NCBI GenBank assembly: GCA_948902155.1
Contig: CAQVQZ010000015.1
Coordinates: forward strand, 1-20,982
Reading direction: 5' to 3'
Length of the DNA stretch: 20,982 nucleotides
Source of the DNA: an uncultured Oscillibacter sp.
GTDB taxonomy: Bacteria; Bacillota_A; Clostridia; Oscillospirales; Oscillospiraceae
In this document: positions 1 through 6,490 of the stretch, piece after piece
Numbering within the stretch: the first letter of the stretch is position 1
Layout of the letters: each line of letters opens with the position of its first letter
Translations under genes and position numbers: made by a program
Notes under the pieces: model-generated
Told to the model about the DNA's origin: nothing
Database searches by the model: none
What the model saw: only the letters and a program-made list of their open reading frames with translations

Positions 1-185
1 TCATCGAGGCCTACGACATCGAGTTCTGCAAGTGGGTGGAGTCCGTCCACGCCGGGAAGCTCACCGGCCCCTCCTCCTGGGACGGCTACGTGGCCTGCGT
101 GGCGGGCGACGCGCTGAACGCCTCCCGGGGCACCTCTCAGTTCCTGAAGGTGGAGACCATGGAGAAGCCGGAGCTGTACAAGTAA
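1..185 (+). CDS. Gfo/Idh/MocA oxidoreductase, probably inositol 2-dehydrogenase (3' end only)
   Basis: Only the last 60 codons are present, read in the frame beginning at base 3 and ending at TAA 183-185. The fragment contains TGPSSWDGYVACVAGDA, which resembles the C-terminal substrate-domain segment of myo-inositol 2-dehydrogenases (IolG/Idh) of the Gfo/Idh/MocA family. These enzymes oxidise inositol to scyllo-inosose with NAD. The N-terminal Rossmann domain and the catalytic Lys/Asp/His lie outside the window, so the exact substrate cannot be settled. The gene converges on the diguanylate cyclase gene and shares a hairpin terminator with it. Family membership is fairly sure; inositol specificity is inference. 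Confidence 0.6.
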   Translation, partial: IEAYDIEFCKWVESVHAGKLTGPSSWDGYVACVAGDALNASRGTSQFLKVETMEKPELYK

Positions 186-205
186 TCGCGATTCCCATTC
201 GAAAC

Positions 206-238
206 AAACGGAGGACCGGCTTTGCCGGTCCTCCGTTT
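206..238. terminator. Bidirectional intrinsic terminator between convergent genes
   Basis: A perfect 15-bp stem (206-220 with 224-238) closes on a TTT loop. The stem ends in AAAC/GTTT, so both strands have a T-rich 3' side. It lies between the end of the inositol-dehydrogenase-like gene (185) and the end of the diguanylate cyclase gene (288). Confidence 0.8.
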
Positions 239-283
239 CCCTATCCAAACAGCGTCCGGAACTCCACCTTCGGGACGCCGTCC

Positions 284-301
284 CTTTTCAACTGCGCTGA
301 C
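284..301 (-). repeat. Solo copy of the repeat end found at 8309-8493
   Basis: On the minus strand this 18-mer reads GTCAGCGCAGTTGAAAAG. The left end of the element at 8309 reads GTCAGCACAGTTGAAAAG (17/18 identical), and the right end there is a close inverted version. Here it covers the last codons and the TGA stop (288-290) of the diguanylate cyclase gene, so the repeat may supply the present stop codon. Confidence 0.45.
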
Positions 302-1220
302 GATCAGGTTCCGTCCACTGCTCCATCTTGTCATTGGTCCAAACCACCTGGTTCCGGCCAAAGCGCTTGGCGTCGTAGAGCATGGTATCCGCAATCTTTA
401 AGTACGCGCTGTAAGCGTCTCCCGCCTTGGGATAGACCGTAACGCCGCCGATGCTGACGGTGACCCATTTGGAGACCTCCGGATTGTGGGGGATGTGGAG
501 GTTCTCAATGGCCTGGCGCACCAGCCGCATATGTTCAAAGTCCCGCTTGGCCTCTCCGCCCTGGATGAGGGCCACAAATTCCTCCCCGCCGTAGCGGGCG
601 AAGAAATCGGGGCCCCGGCGGAGGAAGGAGGAGGCGGTCTTTGCCACAGAGGAAATCACCTTGTCTCCGGCGGGGTGGCCGAAGGTGTCGTTGTAAACCT
701 TGAACTTATCGATGTCGAACATGCAGATGGAGAAGGGAATTCCCAGCCGGACGGCGTCCTGCCAGCGCTTGCCGCTGACGGCGTCGTAGCGGCGGCGGTT
801 TGCCACGCCGGTGAGCTGGTCCACCGTGGCCTCCCGCTCGAACTGCATCCGGTACTGATGGAGCTTGATATGGGTGTGGACCCTGGCCTTGACGATCACC
901 GGGTGGAAGGGCTTCGTGATGTAGTCCACCGCGCCCAGGGTCAGGCCCTGCTCCTCGTGCTCAATGTCGTTGAGGCTGGTGATGAGGATGACGGGGATGC
1001 GCTGGAGCAGCACCTCTTCCTGAAGCTTCTTCAGCAGCTCGAAGCCGTCCATCCCCGGCATGATGACGTCCAGGAGGATCAGGGAATAGGCCCCGCTTTT
1101 GGCCTGTTCCAGCCCCTCCGCCGCCGTATTGATGGCGGTGACCTCATACTCGGAATCCAGGATGGACTTTAAAAATCTCGCCTGAACCGCGCTGTCGTCA
1201 ATAATCAAAATTTTCTCCAT
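288..1220 (-). CDS. Response-regulator diguanylate cyclase (REC-GGDEF)
   Basis: A 310-residue protein that should make cyclic di-GMP from two GTP under phosphorelay control. Residues 1-120 are a receiver domain: acidic pair IIDD, phospho-acceptor Asp51 (LLDVIMPG), switch Thr/Ser (ITSLND) and Lys (ITKPF). Residues 130-295 are a GGDEF domain with an intact GGEEF active site (211-215). An RxxD inhibitory site (RGPD, 202-205) sits five residues upstream, so product inhibition by c-di-GMP is expected. There is no EAL/HD-GYP domain or membrane segment, so it is a cytosolic PleD/WspR-like enzyme. The start is ATG 1220 behind AAGGAG (spacing 9); a TTG 18 bases upstream overlaps that ribosome site and is rejected. 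No histidine kinase is adjacent. Confidence 0.93.
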   Translation of the reverse strand: MEKILIIDDSAVQARFLKSILDSEYEVTAINTAAEGLEQAKSGAYSLILLDVIMPGMDGFELLKKLQEEVLLQRIPVILITSLNDIEHEEQGLTLGAVDYITKPFHPVIVKARVHTHIKLHQYRMQFEREATVDQLTGVANRRRYDAVSGKRWQDAVRLGIPFSICMFDIDKFKVYNDTFGHPAGDKVISSVAKTASSFLRRGPDFFARYGGEEFVALIQGGEAKRDFEHMRLVRQAIENLHIPHNPEVSKWVTVSIGGVTVYPKAGDAYSAYLKIADTMLYDAKRFGRNQVVWTNDKMEQWTEPDRQRS

Positions 1221-1416
1221 ATCAATAAACTCCTTCAATCATGGCCAAGGCTCCGCGCATTCCTGCTTTGTCACGGTGGAAGGCTGCCACAAACTCCACT
1301 AGAGCGCCATTTTATCATACTTTTCTCCAAAGCGGAAGTGTAAATTATCAAATTTGAAAAGTTTTTTCCAGCGGCGAAAAGCGCCTTTTTTACCTATGGT
1401 AAAAAACGGAAAACGT

Positions 1417-1448
1417 ATGCCCGGCGGACTTCCTGATCCGCCGGGCAT
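1417..1448 (-). terminator. Terminator of the cytidylate-kinase-like gene
   Basis: A 12-bp stem (1417-1428 with 1437-1448), 8-nt loop, directly after the stop of the leftward gene. On the minus strand it is followed by ACGTTTTCCGTTTTTT. It also insulates the diguanylate cyclase gene downstream. Confidence 0.8.
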
Positions 1449-1451
1449 GGT

Positions 1452-2102
1452 TCATTTCCTGGTCGGGTCCTCCTCCGTGGGGCTGGGGACCGGATGCTCT
1501 TTATGTTCCACGATTGCGCGGATCAGTTCCACCGTACCGCTCAGTCCCAGGAAGCTGCTGTTGAGGCAGAAGTCGTAGCTGTCCACCGCTCCCCAGCGCT
1601 GGGAGGAGTAGTATTCGTAATAGGAAGCCCGGCGTTTATCCGTTTTGTTGATGAGGGTCCTGGCCTTGTCCGGCGTCAGGTCCTGCCGCTGCGCCACCCG
1701 CCGGATGCGGTCCTCTAGGGGGGCGTGGATGAAGATGCTCAGATGGTTCGGGTCGTCCGCCAGGGCGTAGTCGGCGCAGCGCCCGATGATGACGCAGGGC
1801 CCCTCCTTGGCGATCTGCCGGATGGTGTTGAAGGTCGCCAGGTACACCTGCTGTTCCAGGGAATCGCCCACGCCGGTGCCCGGCAGGGCGAACATGTAGG
1901 AGTCCATGGCGATGGAGTACAGCAGGCTCTTGGGCCGCTCGTCGAAGTTCTCCAGGATTTTTTCGCAAAGGCCGCTTTTCTTGGCGGCCTGCTGTAAGAT
2001 TTCCTTATCGTAAAAGGGAATGCCCAGCTCCTTGGCCACGCGGATGCCCACTTCCTTGCCGCCGCTGCCAAATTGCCTTCCGATTGTAAGAATGGTCTTC
2101 AT
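1452..2102 (-). CDS. Cytidylate-kinase-like family protein
   Basis: A 216-residue P-loop protein beginning MKTILTIGRQFGSGGKEVG, where GRQFGSGGKEVG (about 8-19) is the nucleotide-binding loop typical of the cytidylate-kinase-like family (Cytidylate_kin2). Later features include CVIIGRCADYAL and a lid-like basic stretch RIRRVAQRQ, as in small-molecule kinases. It is not the housekeeping Cmk, whose loop and CMP-binding segments differ, and the true phosphate acceptor is unknown. The ATG lies 8 bases behind AAAGGAGG, and a near-consensus sigma-A promoter sits about 30 bases upstream, so it is probably a single-gene transcript ending at the 1417-1448 hairpin. Codon use matches its neighbours. Confidence 0.85.
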   Translation of the reverse strand: MKTILTIGRQFGSGGKEVGIRVAKELGIPFYDKEILQQAAKKSGLCEKILENFDERPKSLLYSIAMDSYMFALPGTGVGDSLEQQVYLATFNTIRQIAKEGPCVIIGRCADYALADDPNHLSIFIHAPLEDRIRRVAQRQDLTPDKARTLINKTDKRRASYYEYYSSQRWGAVDSYDFCLNSSFLGLSGTVELIRAIVEHKEHPVPSPTEEDPTRK

Positions 2103-2129
2103 GGCGGGTCCTCCTTTCTAGGTATGCCT

Positions 2130-2158
2130 ATTATACTCCCATTCCGCCCAATCGTCAA
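2130..2158 (-). promoter_or_regulatory. Sigma-A promoter of the cytidylate-kinase-like gene
   Basis: On the minus strand, TTGACG (2158-2153), a 17-base spacer and TATAAT (2135-2130). The expected start site is about 20 bases before the ribosome-binding site. Confidence 0.85.
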
Positions 2159-2207
2159 ATAAACCTGCCGGAATCCCCCGCAGGAAAATCCCCCGTCCTC
2201 CAGGCGC

Positions 2208-2231
2208 AAAAAAGCCGCCCAACCGGCGGCT
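2208..2231 (-). terminator. Second of two tandem leftward terminators
   Basis: A 7-bp GC-only core stem AGCCGCC/GGCGGCT with a 5-nt loop, followed on the minus strand by at least five T. It lies upstream of the kinase promoter, so it stops transcripts arriving from the right, not the kinase message. Confidence 0.7.
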
Positions 2232-2244
2232 CGCCTTTTTGGGC

Positions 2245-2283
2245 AAAAACATCCCCCCATCCGCTCCGTTGGCGAATGGGGGG
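2245..2283 (-). terminator. First of two tandem leftward terminators
   Basis: A 12-bp stem (2272-2283 with 2253-2264, one G-T pair), loop of 7, followed on the minus strand by ATGTTTTTG. No protein gene ends here, so it most simply terminates the RNA started at the 2586-2614 promoter. Confidence 0.75.
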
Positions 2284-2579
2284 CTTACCCATTGATTGGA
2301 TTGTCCATTGGTCCATACCTCTTACTTTCCTGTTTCGTTTCTGCGCTGCCGCCGTCCTTCAAGCGATTTTGCTGGGGAGGGGGTGATTCGGGGTTTCCAA
2401 TCCATGAAACAATTGTTTTTGCGCCGACCTATTGGTCCCGCGGACTCAGATTGATGAGTGGTGTTTCGTATTTGGGAATTTCCTGAAATCACGCATACGC
2501 CGGGGTTCCGCTTTTCTGAACGGCCATGGAAGACGTGGGTACTCGTACCGGCTAGTACACTGGACTCACCTCTTTCTGT
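2245..2579 (-). ncRNA. Candidate structured small RNA, family not recognised
   Basis: About 335 bp lie between a near-consensus minus-strand promoter and tandem terminators, without a believable reading frame. The only long minus-strand frame would have to start with a TTG inside the -10 box. Local hairpins visible in the minus-strand RNA are GTACT/AGTAC (about 2557-2538), ACTCA/TGAGT (about 2459-2444) and GACC-AATA-GGTC (about 2437-2426). A 7-base match TGGATTG/CAATCCA joins about 2403-2397 with 2302-2296. The conserved cores of tmRNA, RNase P RNA, SRP RNA, the T-box and the common riboswitches that I compared by eye are absent. Length, promoter strength and double terminator suit an abundant stand-alone RNA. 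A 6S-like RNA or an unlisted clostridial RNA are possible; function unknown. Confidence 0.45.
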
Positions 2580-2585
2580 AGTTAC

Positions 2586-2614
2586 AATATACAATACTTT
2601 CCTGCGCCTGTCAA
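2586..2614 (-). promoter_or_regulatory. Strong sigma-A promoter driving the 2245-2579 RNA candidate
   Basis: On the minus strand, consensus TTGACA (2614-2609), exactly 17 bases, then TATATT (2591-2586). Predicted transcription start is near 2579. No ribosome site with a start codon follows at normal spacing for a plausible protein. Confidence 0.75.
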
Positions 2615-2619
2615 TAGCT

Positions 2620-2646
2620 TTTGTGAAATTTTACAGTTTTCACAAA
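2620..2646. promoter_or_regulatory. Palindrome just upstream of the RNA promoter, possible operator
   Basis: Perfect 9-bp arms TTTGTGAAA (2620-2628) and TTTCACAAA (2638-2646) separated by TTTTACAGT, ending 5 bases upstream of the -35 box. The first arm plus spacer also makes a tighter near-palindrome, TGTGAAATTTTACA. The half-site recalls Rex or CRP-like operators, but the arm spacing does not fit either. Confidence 0.45.
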
Positions 2647-2890
2647 GTCACCGCCTCTTTCTTTGGCAAAACACCCAACGCCGAAATCCGGGCATACTAT
2701 AGCCGGCACAGCGGAAAAGAAGCGTTTGCTGTTTTCATCCGCGTCGACTATCCTGCGGACCTCCCAAACACCGGACCGCCCGCTCCAAACAGGAAATGCA
2801 GTCCTGCGTAGACTTACTTTTCTTTTGAAAAAGAAAAGTAAGCAAAAGAAAACTTAGCGCGTTACCAGGTCTGGCGGTTACGCAAAACGA
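2647..2890. other. Intergenic stretch without a gene; one A/T-rich hairpin
   Basis: No reading frame here has a ribosome site or recognisable protein. The only structure is a perfect 12-bp stem, CTTACTTTTCTT (2813-2824) with AAGAAAAGTAAG (2831-2842), loop TTGAAA. It is not next to a gene end and looks like a dispersed palindromic repeat. Confidence 0.5.
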
Positions 2891-2925
2891 AGCGTCGGCA
2901 ACGTAGTTTCTGCGTTGCCGACGCT
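2891..2925 (-). terminator. Terminator of the GyrI-like gene
   Basis: A perfect 13-bp stem (2891-2903 with 2913-2925), 9-nt loop, followed on the minus strand by TCGTTTTGCG. It lies 43 bases after the end of the leftward GyrI-like gene. Confidence 0.7.
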
Positions 2926-2967
2926 CCTATTTATGCAAATATTTGCTTCTCCGGAAAATCGGGTCCC

Positions 2968-3600
2968 CTATCCCTTTTTGATCGGATGCCTGATGACGGT
3001 TTTCCATTTTTCGGGCGGTACTTTCCTCGCGTCCGACATGTAGATTTCGTGATGGTGCCTTTCCCCGTTCAAATCATTCACATAACCGTGTTCCTCAACG
3101 TATTCATCCATCATTCCGACGCTTGCAGGCTCGGTATCAAAAGGCCCTATATGCATGATCTGAACACACAAGCCCTCGTCGACCGTCAGAAACTCCGCGG
3201 ATGAACAATCCAGCTTTTTCTTTTTGGACGCCGTTTCAACCGCCCACTGAAAATCCTTCTCTGTGACAAACTCAGGCAGCCGAATCACCGAAATCCAGTT
3301 GAAAGCCGCTTTGTTGTCATAGTCTACCCCGGCGGCGCCCTCCTGCCACCAAAAGCCCTCCAGCGGCGGCACGACGTACTCATAGAAGCCCTCGATTTTA
3401 TACGCGGTCTTATAACTCATTTTCAGAGTATACGCCACCGCGTACAGCACGCCGATGGCCTTTTGATAATCGCCGCCCTCTTCGTTCGGATTTCCCCTGC
3501 CCCTGACCGCAATATAGTTCGCCCTCGGGACATCCACGATCTCCGGCTTGGCTTTGGGCATATAGAATTCTTTGTATTCCTTTTTGAAATCAAAAGCCAT
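2968..3600 (-). CDS. GyrI-like small-molecule-binding protein
   Basis: A 210-residue soluble protein of the GyrI-like / AraC-effector-binding superfamily. Typical features are the N-terminal IVDVPRANYIAVRGRGNP strand, the aromatic EGFWWQE loop that lines the ligand pocket, and the C-terminal signature GERHHHEIYMSD followed by KTVIRHPI. In BmrR, Rob and TipA this fold is the drug-sensing domain; here there is no DNA-binding domain, so it acts alone as a binding or hydrolase-like protein (GyrI-like hydrolases exist; activity here is unknown). ATG 3600 follows AAGGGG at 9 bases. It starts 35 bases after the stop of the serine hydrolase gene and is probably co-transcribed from the long-spacer promoter at 5767-5797. 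Confidence 0.88.
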   Translation of the reverse strand: MAFDFKKEYKEFYMPKAKPEIVDVPRANYIAVRGRGNPNEEGGDYQKAIGVLYAVAYTLKMSYKTAYKIEGFYEYVVPPLEGFWWQEGAAGVDYDNKAAFNWISVIRLPEFVTEKDFQWAVETASKKKKLDCSSAEFLTVDEGLCVQIMHIGPFDTEPASVGMMDEYVEEHGYVNDLNGERHHHEIYMSDARKVPPEKWKTVIRHPIKKG

Positions 3601-3635
3601 GCTGCTCTACCCCTTAAATGTTAAATCCTCGGGCT

Positions 3636-5735
3636 TCAGGAAAACGAAAGCGCAAACTTCGCCCCCGGATTCCCCGCAAAGACGATCAGATCGCCCTCCT
3701 CCAGCTTAGGTTCTTTCGTGCCGCTCAGCACGGAGGAGGCGGAGACCACTCCCGTGGCGTGGAAAACCCAGAACCCCGCGTCCTCCGGGACCTGGACCGT
3801 CATCACCTTCCCGGCGGTCGTTTCATCCACCCGGTACCACCGGGCGTAGCCGTCCGGCTGGATGGTGGAGATGGCCGTGCCTTTCCCGGCGGAGAGATTC
3901 GGGATGCCCCGCATGTCCATGGCCGCGCTCCCGTCGGACTGGAACATCCAGAGCACGCCCTTCTCGTCTCGCTTAAATTCCAGATCATAGCCGTCCCGTC
4001 CCGCAGTCCCGGGAACCTGGGGCACATAGCGGGCGCAGTTCTCGTCCACGATCTCCAAGGACCCCGTGTAGCCCGGCGCGCTCTCCAGCCCCTCGGTGGC
4101 CTGCACCAGCGCGTCGGCGGCGAAAGCCGCCGCCAGGGCGGGGTAGACCTGGGAGCTGTAGCGCTCCTTCATAGGCACCAGCGCCGTCTCGCTCATCCGC
4201 TTGTCCCAAAGCTCCTGGAGCTCCTGGGAAATCTGCCGCTCCGGCAGCTTCATGGCGGCGTAGTTGCACAGGGGATTTCCCCCCAGTCCGGGATAATTCG
4301 AGTACGCCCACTGCTTGAGATAGGTCTGACCGTTGTCCTCTTTTACAAAGTACATGGCGGCGGTGTTGTCCGCGTCCCGGAAGGACCCGTCGCTGTAATA
4401 CGTAAACACCTGGTCTGGAACCCCGGCCATATTCAAGTAATGCATGGTGGCCTTCCCGTCCTCCGTCACGCTCACCCGGTAGGTGTAGAGGGACCCATAG
4501 TACCCGGCGCATTCCGTCAGCTCCTTGGGCATGGCGGCGGGCTTGGCCTCCGGGAGGGTCAAGGGGCTCTGGTCCACCTTCACCCCCTGTTCCTCCAGGG
4601 CCTGGATGAGCAGCTGGGAAGCCGCCAACTGGTTCAAGGTAGACACTCCCCCGGAGCTGAGCACCGCCGCCGCCATCTTATACTCCGGCAGCACCACCAG
4701 CCCCGCGTGATAATACTGCGTGTCGCCGCCCTTCACCAGGGCGGTGATGCCGCTCCGGGAGAAGGGGAAATACTCCACGTTGTCCCACCCCAGCCCGAAG
4801 GCCAGCGCGTCCGGCCCGCCCTCAGGCCAGATGCCCTTCTGATACTCCGGCGCGGCCATGGCGTCCAAGGACGCCTGTTTCAAAAGCGTCTCCCCCGTCA
4901 GCGCCCCGCCGAAGGAGGCCAGGTCCTCCGCCGTGGCGAAGATGCCGCCGGTGCCCACGGTGCCCAGGCAGTCCACCGGCGTGGGATGCACGTCCTCCCC
5001 CTGGTAGGTGACGACGACGCCCTCCGCCGCCTTGCCGCTGACGACCTCTCTCGGGAAATAGGTGGCCTCCAGCCCGGCGGGGTCCAGGATGTTGGCCCGG
5101 ACGTAGTCCTCGAACTCCCCGCCGGACACCGCCTCCACCACCAGCTGGGCCAGGGTGAAGCCGTCGTTGCAGTACACGCTGTAGGCTCCCGGCTCCGCTT
5201 TCAGCCGCTGCCCGGCCAGCACGTCCAGCAGCGTATCCGCCGCCACGGAGCTGGCGTCGTTAAAGAGCAGGGCGCTGGACAGGCTGGAGCCCATCAGCCC
5301 CGAGGAGTGGTTCAGCAGCATCCGCACGGTGATGTCCTTGTACCGCGCATCCGCCATCCGGAACTCCGGCAGATACGTGGTCACCGGCTTGTCCAGGTCC
5401 AGTTTTCCCCGCTCCGCCAGCTGCATCACCGCCACGGTGGTGTAGATTTTGCTGACGGACCCCACGCCGTAGACCGCGTTGGAGTTACCGGCGAGGGCCG
5501 CCAGTCCGGCCAGATGCCCGGCGTCGGGGTCCTCCCGCACGCTGCCCTCCCGGCCGCTCTCCACGACGTCCCCGTCCTTCCAAACCGCCCAGGCCAGCTG
5601 GCTGGCCTTGCCGTAGGCCAGCGCCGCCGCGCCGGGAGACGGCGTTTCCTCCGCCGCCAAGGCGGGCATGGCCAGGCTGACGCTCAGCGCCAGGGCCAGC
5701 AGCAAGCAGCCTAATTTCCGAGTAAATTCCTTCAT
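3636..5735 (-). CDS. Secreted serine hydrolase, beta-lactamase/peptidase S12 type
   Basis: A 699-residue protein with a signal peptide (hydrophobic 8-27, AxA-type site near 28). The beta-lactamase-fold domain covers about 35-400: catalytic SVSK (Ser93, Lys96), LLNHSSGL (about 140-147), the YxN motif as Tyr188-Cys-Asn190, and GTVGTGGIFATAEDLA. This places it with class C beta-lactamase/PBP4*-type esterases or D-peptidases; true beta-lactamase activity is not implied. Residues about 450-699 form a C-terminal region with no motif I recognise, probably beta-rich. Start is ATG 5735 behind AAAGGAAG; an in-frame extension to 5957 runs through the promoter and lacks a signal peptide, so it is rejected. 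It heads an operon with the GyrI-like gene. Confidence 0.9.
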   Translation of the reverse strand: MKEFTRKLGCLLLALALSVSLAMPALAAEETPSPGAAALAYGKASQLAWAVWKDGDVVESGREGSVREDPDAGHLAGLAALAGNSNAVYGVGSVSKIYTTVAVMQLAERGKLDLDKPVTTYLPEFRMADARYKDITVRMLLNHSSGLMGSSLSSALLFNDASSVAADTLLDVLAGQRLKAEPGAYSVYCNDGFTLAQLVVEAVSGGEFEDYVRANILDPAGLEATYFPREVVSGKAAEGVVVTYQGEDVHPTPVDCLGTVGTGGIFATAEDLASFGGALTGETLLKQASLDAMAAPEYQKGIWPEGGPDALAFGLGWDNVEYFPFSRSGITALVKGGDTQYYHAGLVVLPEYKMAAAVLSSGGVSTLNQLAASQLLIQALEEQGVKVDQSPLTLPEAKPAAMPKELTECAGYYGSLYTYRVSVTEDGKATMHYLNMAGVPDQVFTYYSDGSFRDADNTAAMYFVKEDNGQTYLKQWAYSNYPGLGGNPLCNYAAMKLPERQISQELQELWDKRMSETALVPMKERYSSQVYPALAAAFAADALVQATEGLESAPGYTGSLEIVDENCARYVPQVPGTAGRDGYDLEFKRDEKGVLWMFQSDGSAAMDMRGIPNLSAGKGTAISTIQPDGYARWYRVDETTAGKVMTVQVPEDAGFWVFHATGVVSASSVLSGTKEPKLEEGDLIVFAGNPGAKFALSFS

Positions 5736-5766
5736 ACTTTCGCTTCCTTTCCCTTGATGTTCTCTC

Positions 5767-5797
5767 AGGATACACCTTCCACAAGGGGGAGAGTCAA
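5767..5797 (-). promoter_or_regulatory. Promoter with 19-bp spacer (MerR-type) for the serine hydrolase operon
   Basis: On the minus strand, TTGACT (5797-5792), 19 bases, TATCCT (5772-5767). The spacer holds an imperfect dyad, CTCTCCCCC and its poor mirror CACCTTCC. A 19-bp spacer is the hallmark of promoters twisted into activity by MerR-family regulators. No MerR gene lies in the window. The partner GyrI-like gene belongs to the ligand-sensing fold that MerR proteins such as BmrR carry. Confidence 0.55.
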
Positions 5798-5955
5798 GAG
5801 AAATCCTGTAAATTTTTTCTCTCCCCGGCATATCCCGCTCCAAGCCATCAGGATACGCCGCCCAAACCGGAAACGCAAGCCCGATGTCACGAACGGCCCT
5901 CCCCATGTCACGAAATGCCGACCTCTGCCACGGCAATGTTCTAATCGACGCTCTC

Positions 5956-6167
5956 ATGTAGGGGCGGTTATCAACCGCCCGCGTCCCCGCGACCGCCCAA
6001 CCTAGGGGTAGGGCGGTCGGTTAACCACCCAATGTCCTTCCGTTGAACGCGCCATCGCCTTGGCTCCCTTGAAAAGGGAACTGTCAGCCCTGTGGCTGAC
6101 TGAGGGTTCCCCCCTTCGAGGCCCCGGCATTTGCGGAGGGGCGGGCAGTTGATAACCGCCCCTACAT
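5956..6167. mobile_element. MITE-like element with 26-bp terminal inverted repeats
   Basis: The ends 5956-5981 and 6142-6167 are inverted copies matching at 25 of 26 bases; each begins ATGTAGGGGCGGTTATCAAC. The 160-bp interior has no gene but contains a nested palindromic unit, CTCCCTTGAAAAGGGAA followed by GTCAGCC-CTGT-GGCTGAC (6083-6100). To my recollection similar units are scattered through Oscillospiraceae genomes. No clear target-site duplication is visible. It is probably moved in trans. Confidence 0.65.
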
Positions 6168-6206
6168 AAAAGCTCCGATTGAAACATTTCCCCGAAATAC
6201 AGGCCC

Positions 6207-6235
6207 TTGACGTTTCCCCCCAAACATGCTATACT
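6207..6235 (+). promoter_or_regulatory. Sigma-A promoter of the ABC-F gene
   Basis: TTGACG (6207-6212), 17-base spacer, TATACT (6230-6235). The expected start near 6242 leaves an untranslated leader of about 250 bases before the coding start at 6491. Confidence 0.8.
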
Positions 6236-6241
6236 TCCCTC

Positions 6242-6490
6242 GACAAAACCGAGAGGGGTGGAAAGGTGAGAATTTCCCGCTGAACAAAACCGGCATATCC
6301 GGTCTCCGGCGCATGCGGACCGCAGCGCCGGTGCGGCAGCATGCCGCTTCGCGGGAAAACGGCCACCGCCCCTCCGCATAACCGCCGCCCCTTCCGGGGG
6401 TGGTCTTGGTGCGCTGTGCAGGGCTGCGGGAGCTTTCCCGCGGCCCTGATTCTTTGGGCCTACGGCCCCACAGCAAAGGAGCGATGCCCC
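6242..6490 (+). promoter_or_regulatory. Structured leader of the ABC-F gene, probable attenuator
   Basis: The leader opens with a possible five-codon leader peptide, GTG AGA ATT TCC CGC TGA (6266-6283), behind GAGAGGGGTGG. A series of hairpins follows: ACCGG/CCGGT, a long CCGGCGC/GCGCCGG stem and GCGGCA/TGCCGC. Next comes a terminator-like 11-bp stem (6421-6431 with 6436-6446) ending in TGATTCTTT. The last hairpin GGGCC/GGCCC (6456-6468) with outer CTTTG/CAAAG overlaps the ribosome site AAAGGAG (6476-6482). Ribosome-stalling attenuation controls several ABC-F genes such as vmlR; use of that mechanism here is inference. Confidence 0.55.

Noticed and set aside
2436..2475. Hammerhead-like string (TGATGAG ... 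TTTCG) on the plus strand
   Set aside because: The CUGANGA and GAAA core elements are not both present and the three stems cannot be drawn.
2322..2594. 90-codon minus-strand frame inside the RNA candidate
   Set aside because: Its first codon is a TTG inside the -10 box, there is no ribosome site, and the composition is not protein-like.
3618..5714. 698-codon open frame on the plus strand
   Set aside because: It is antisense to the serine hydrolase, is rich in Arg/His/Gly/Val as expected from GC-rich shadow frames, and has no ribosome site or motif.
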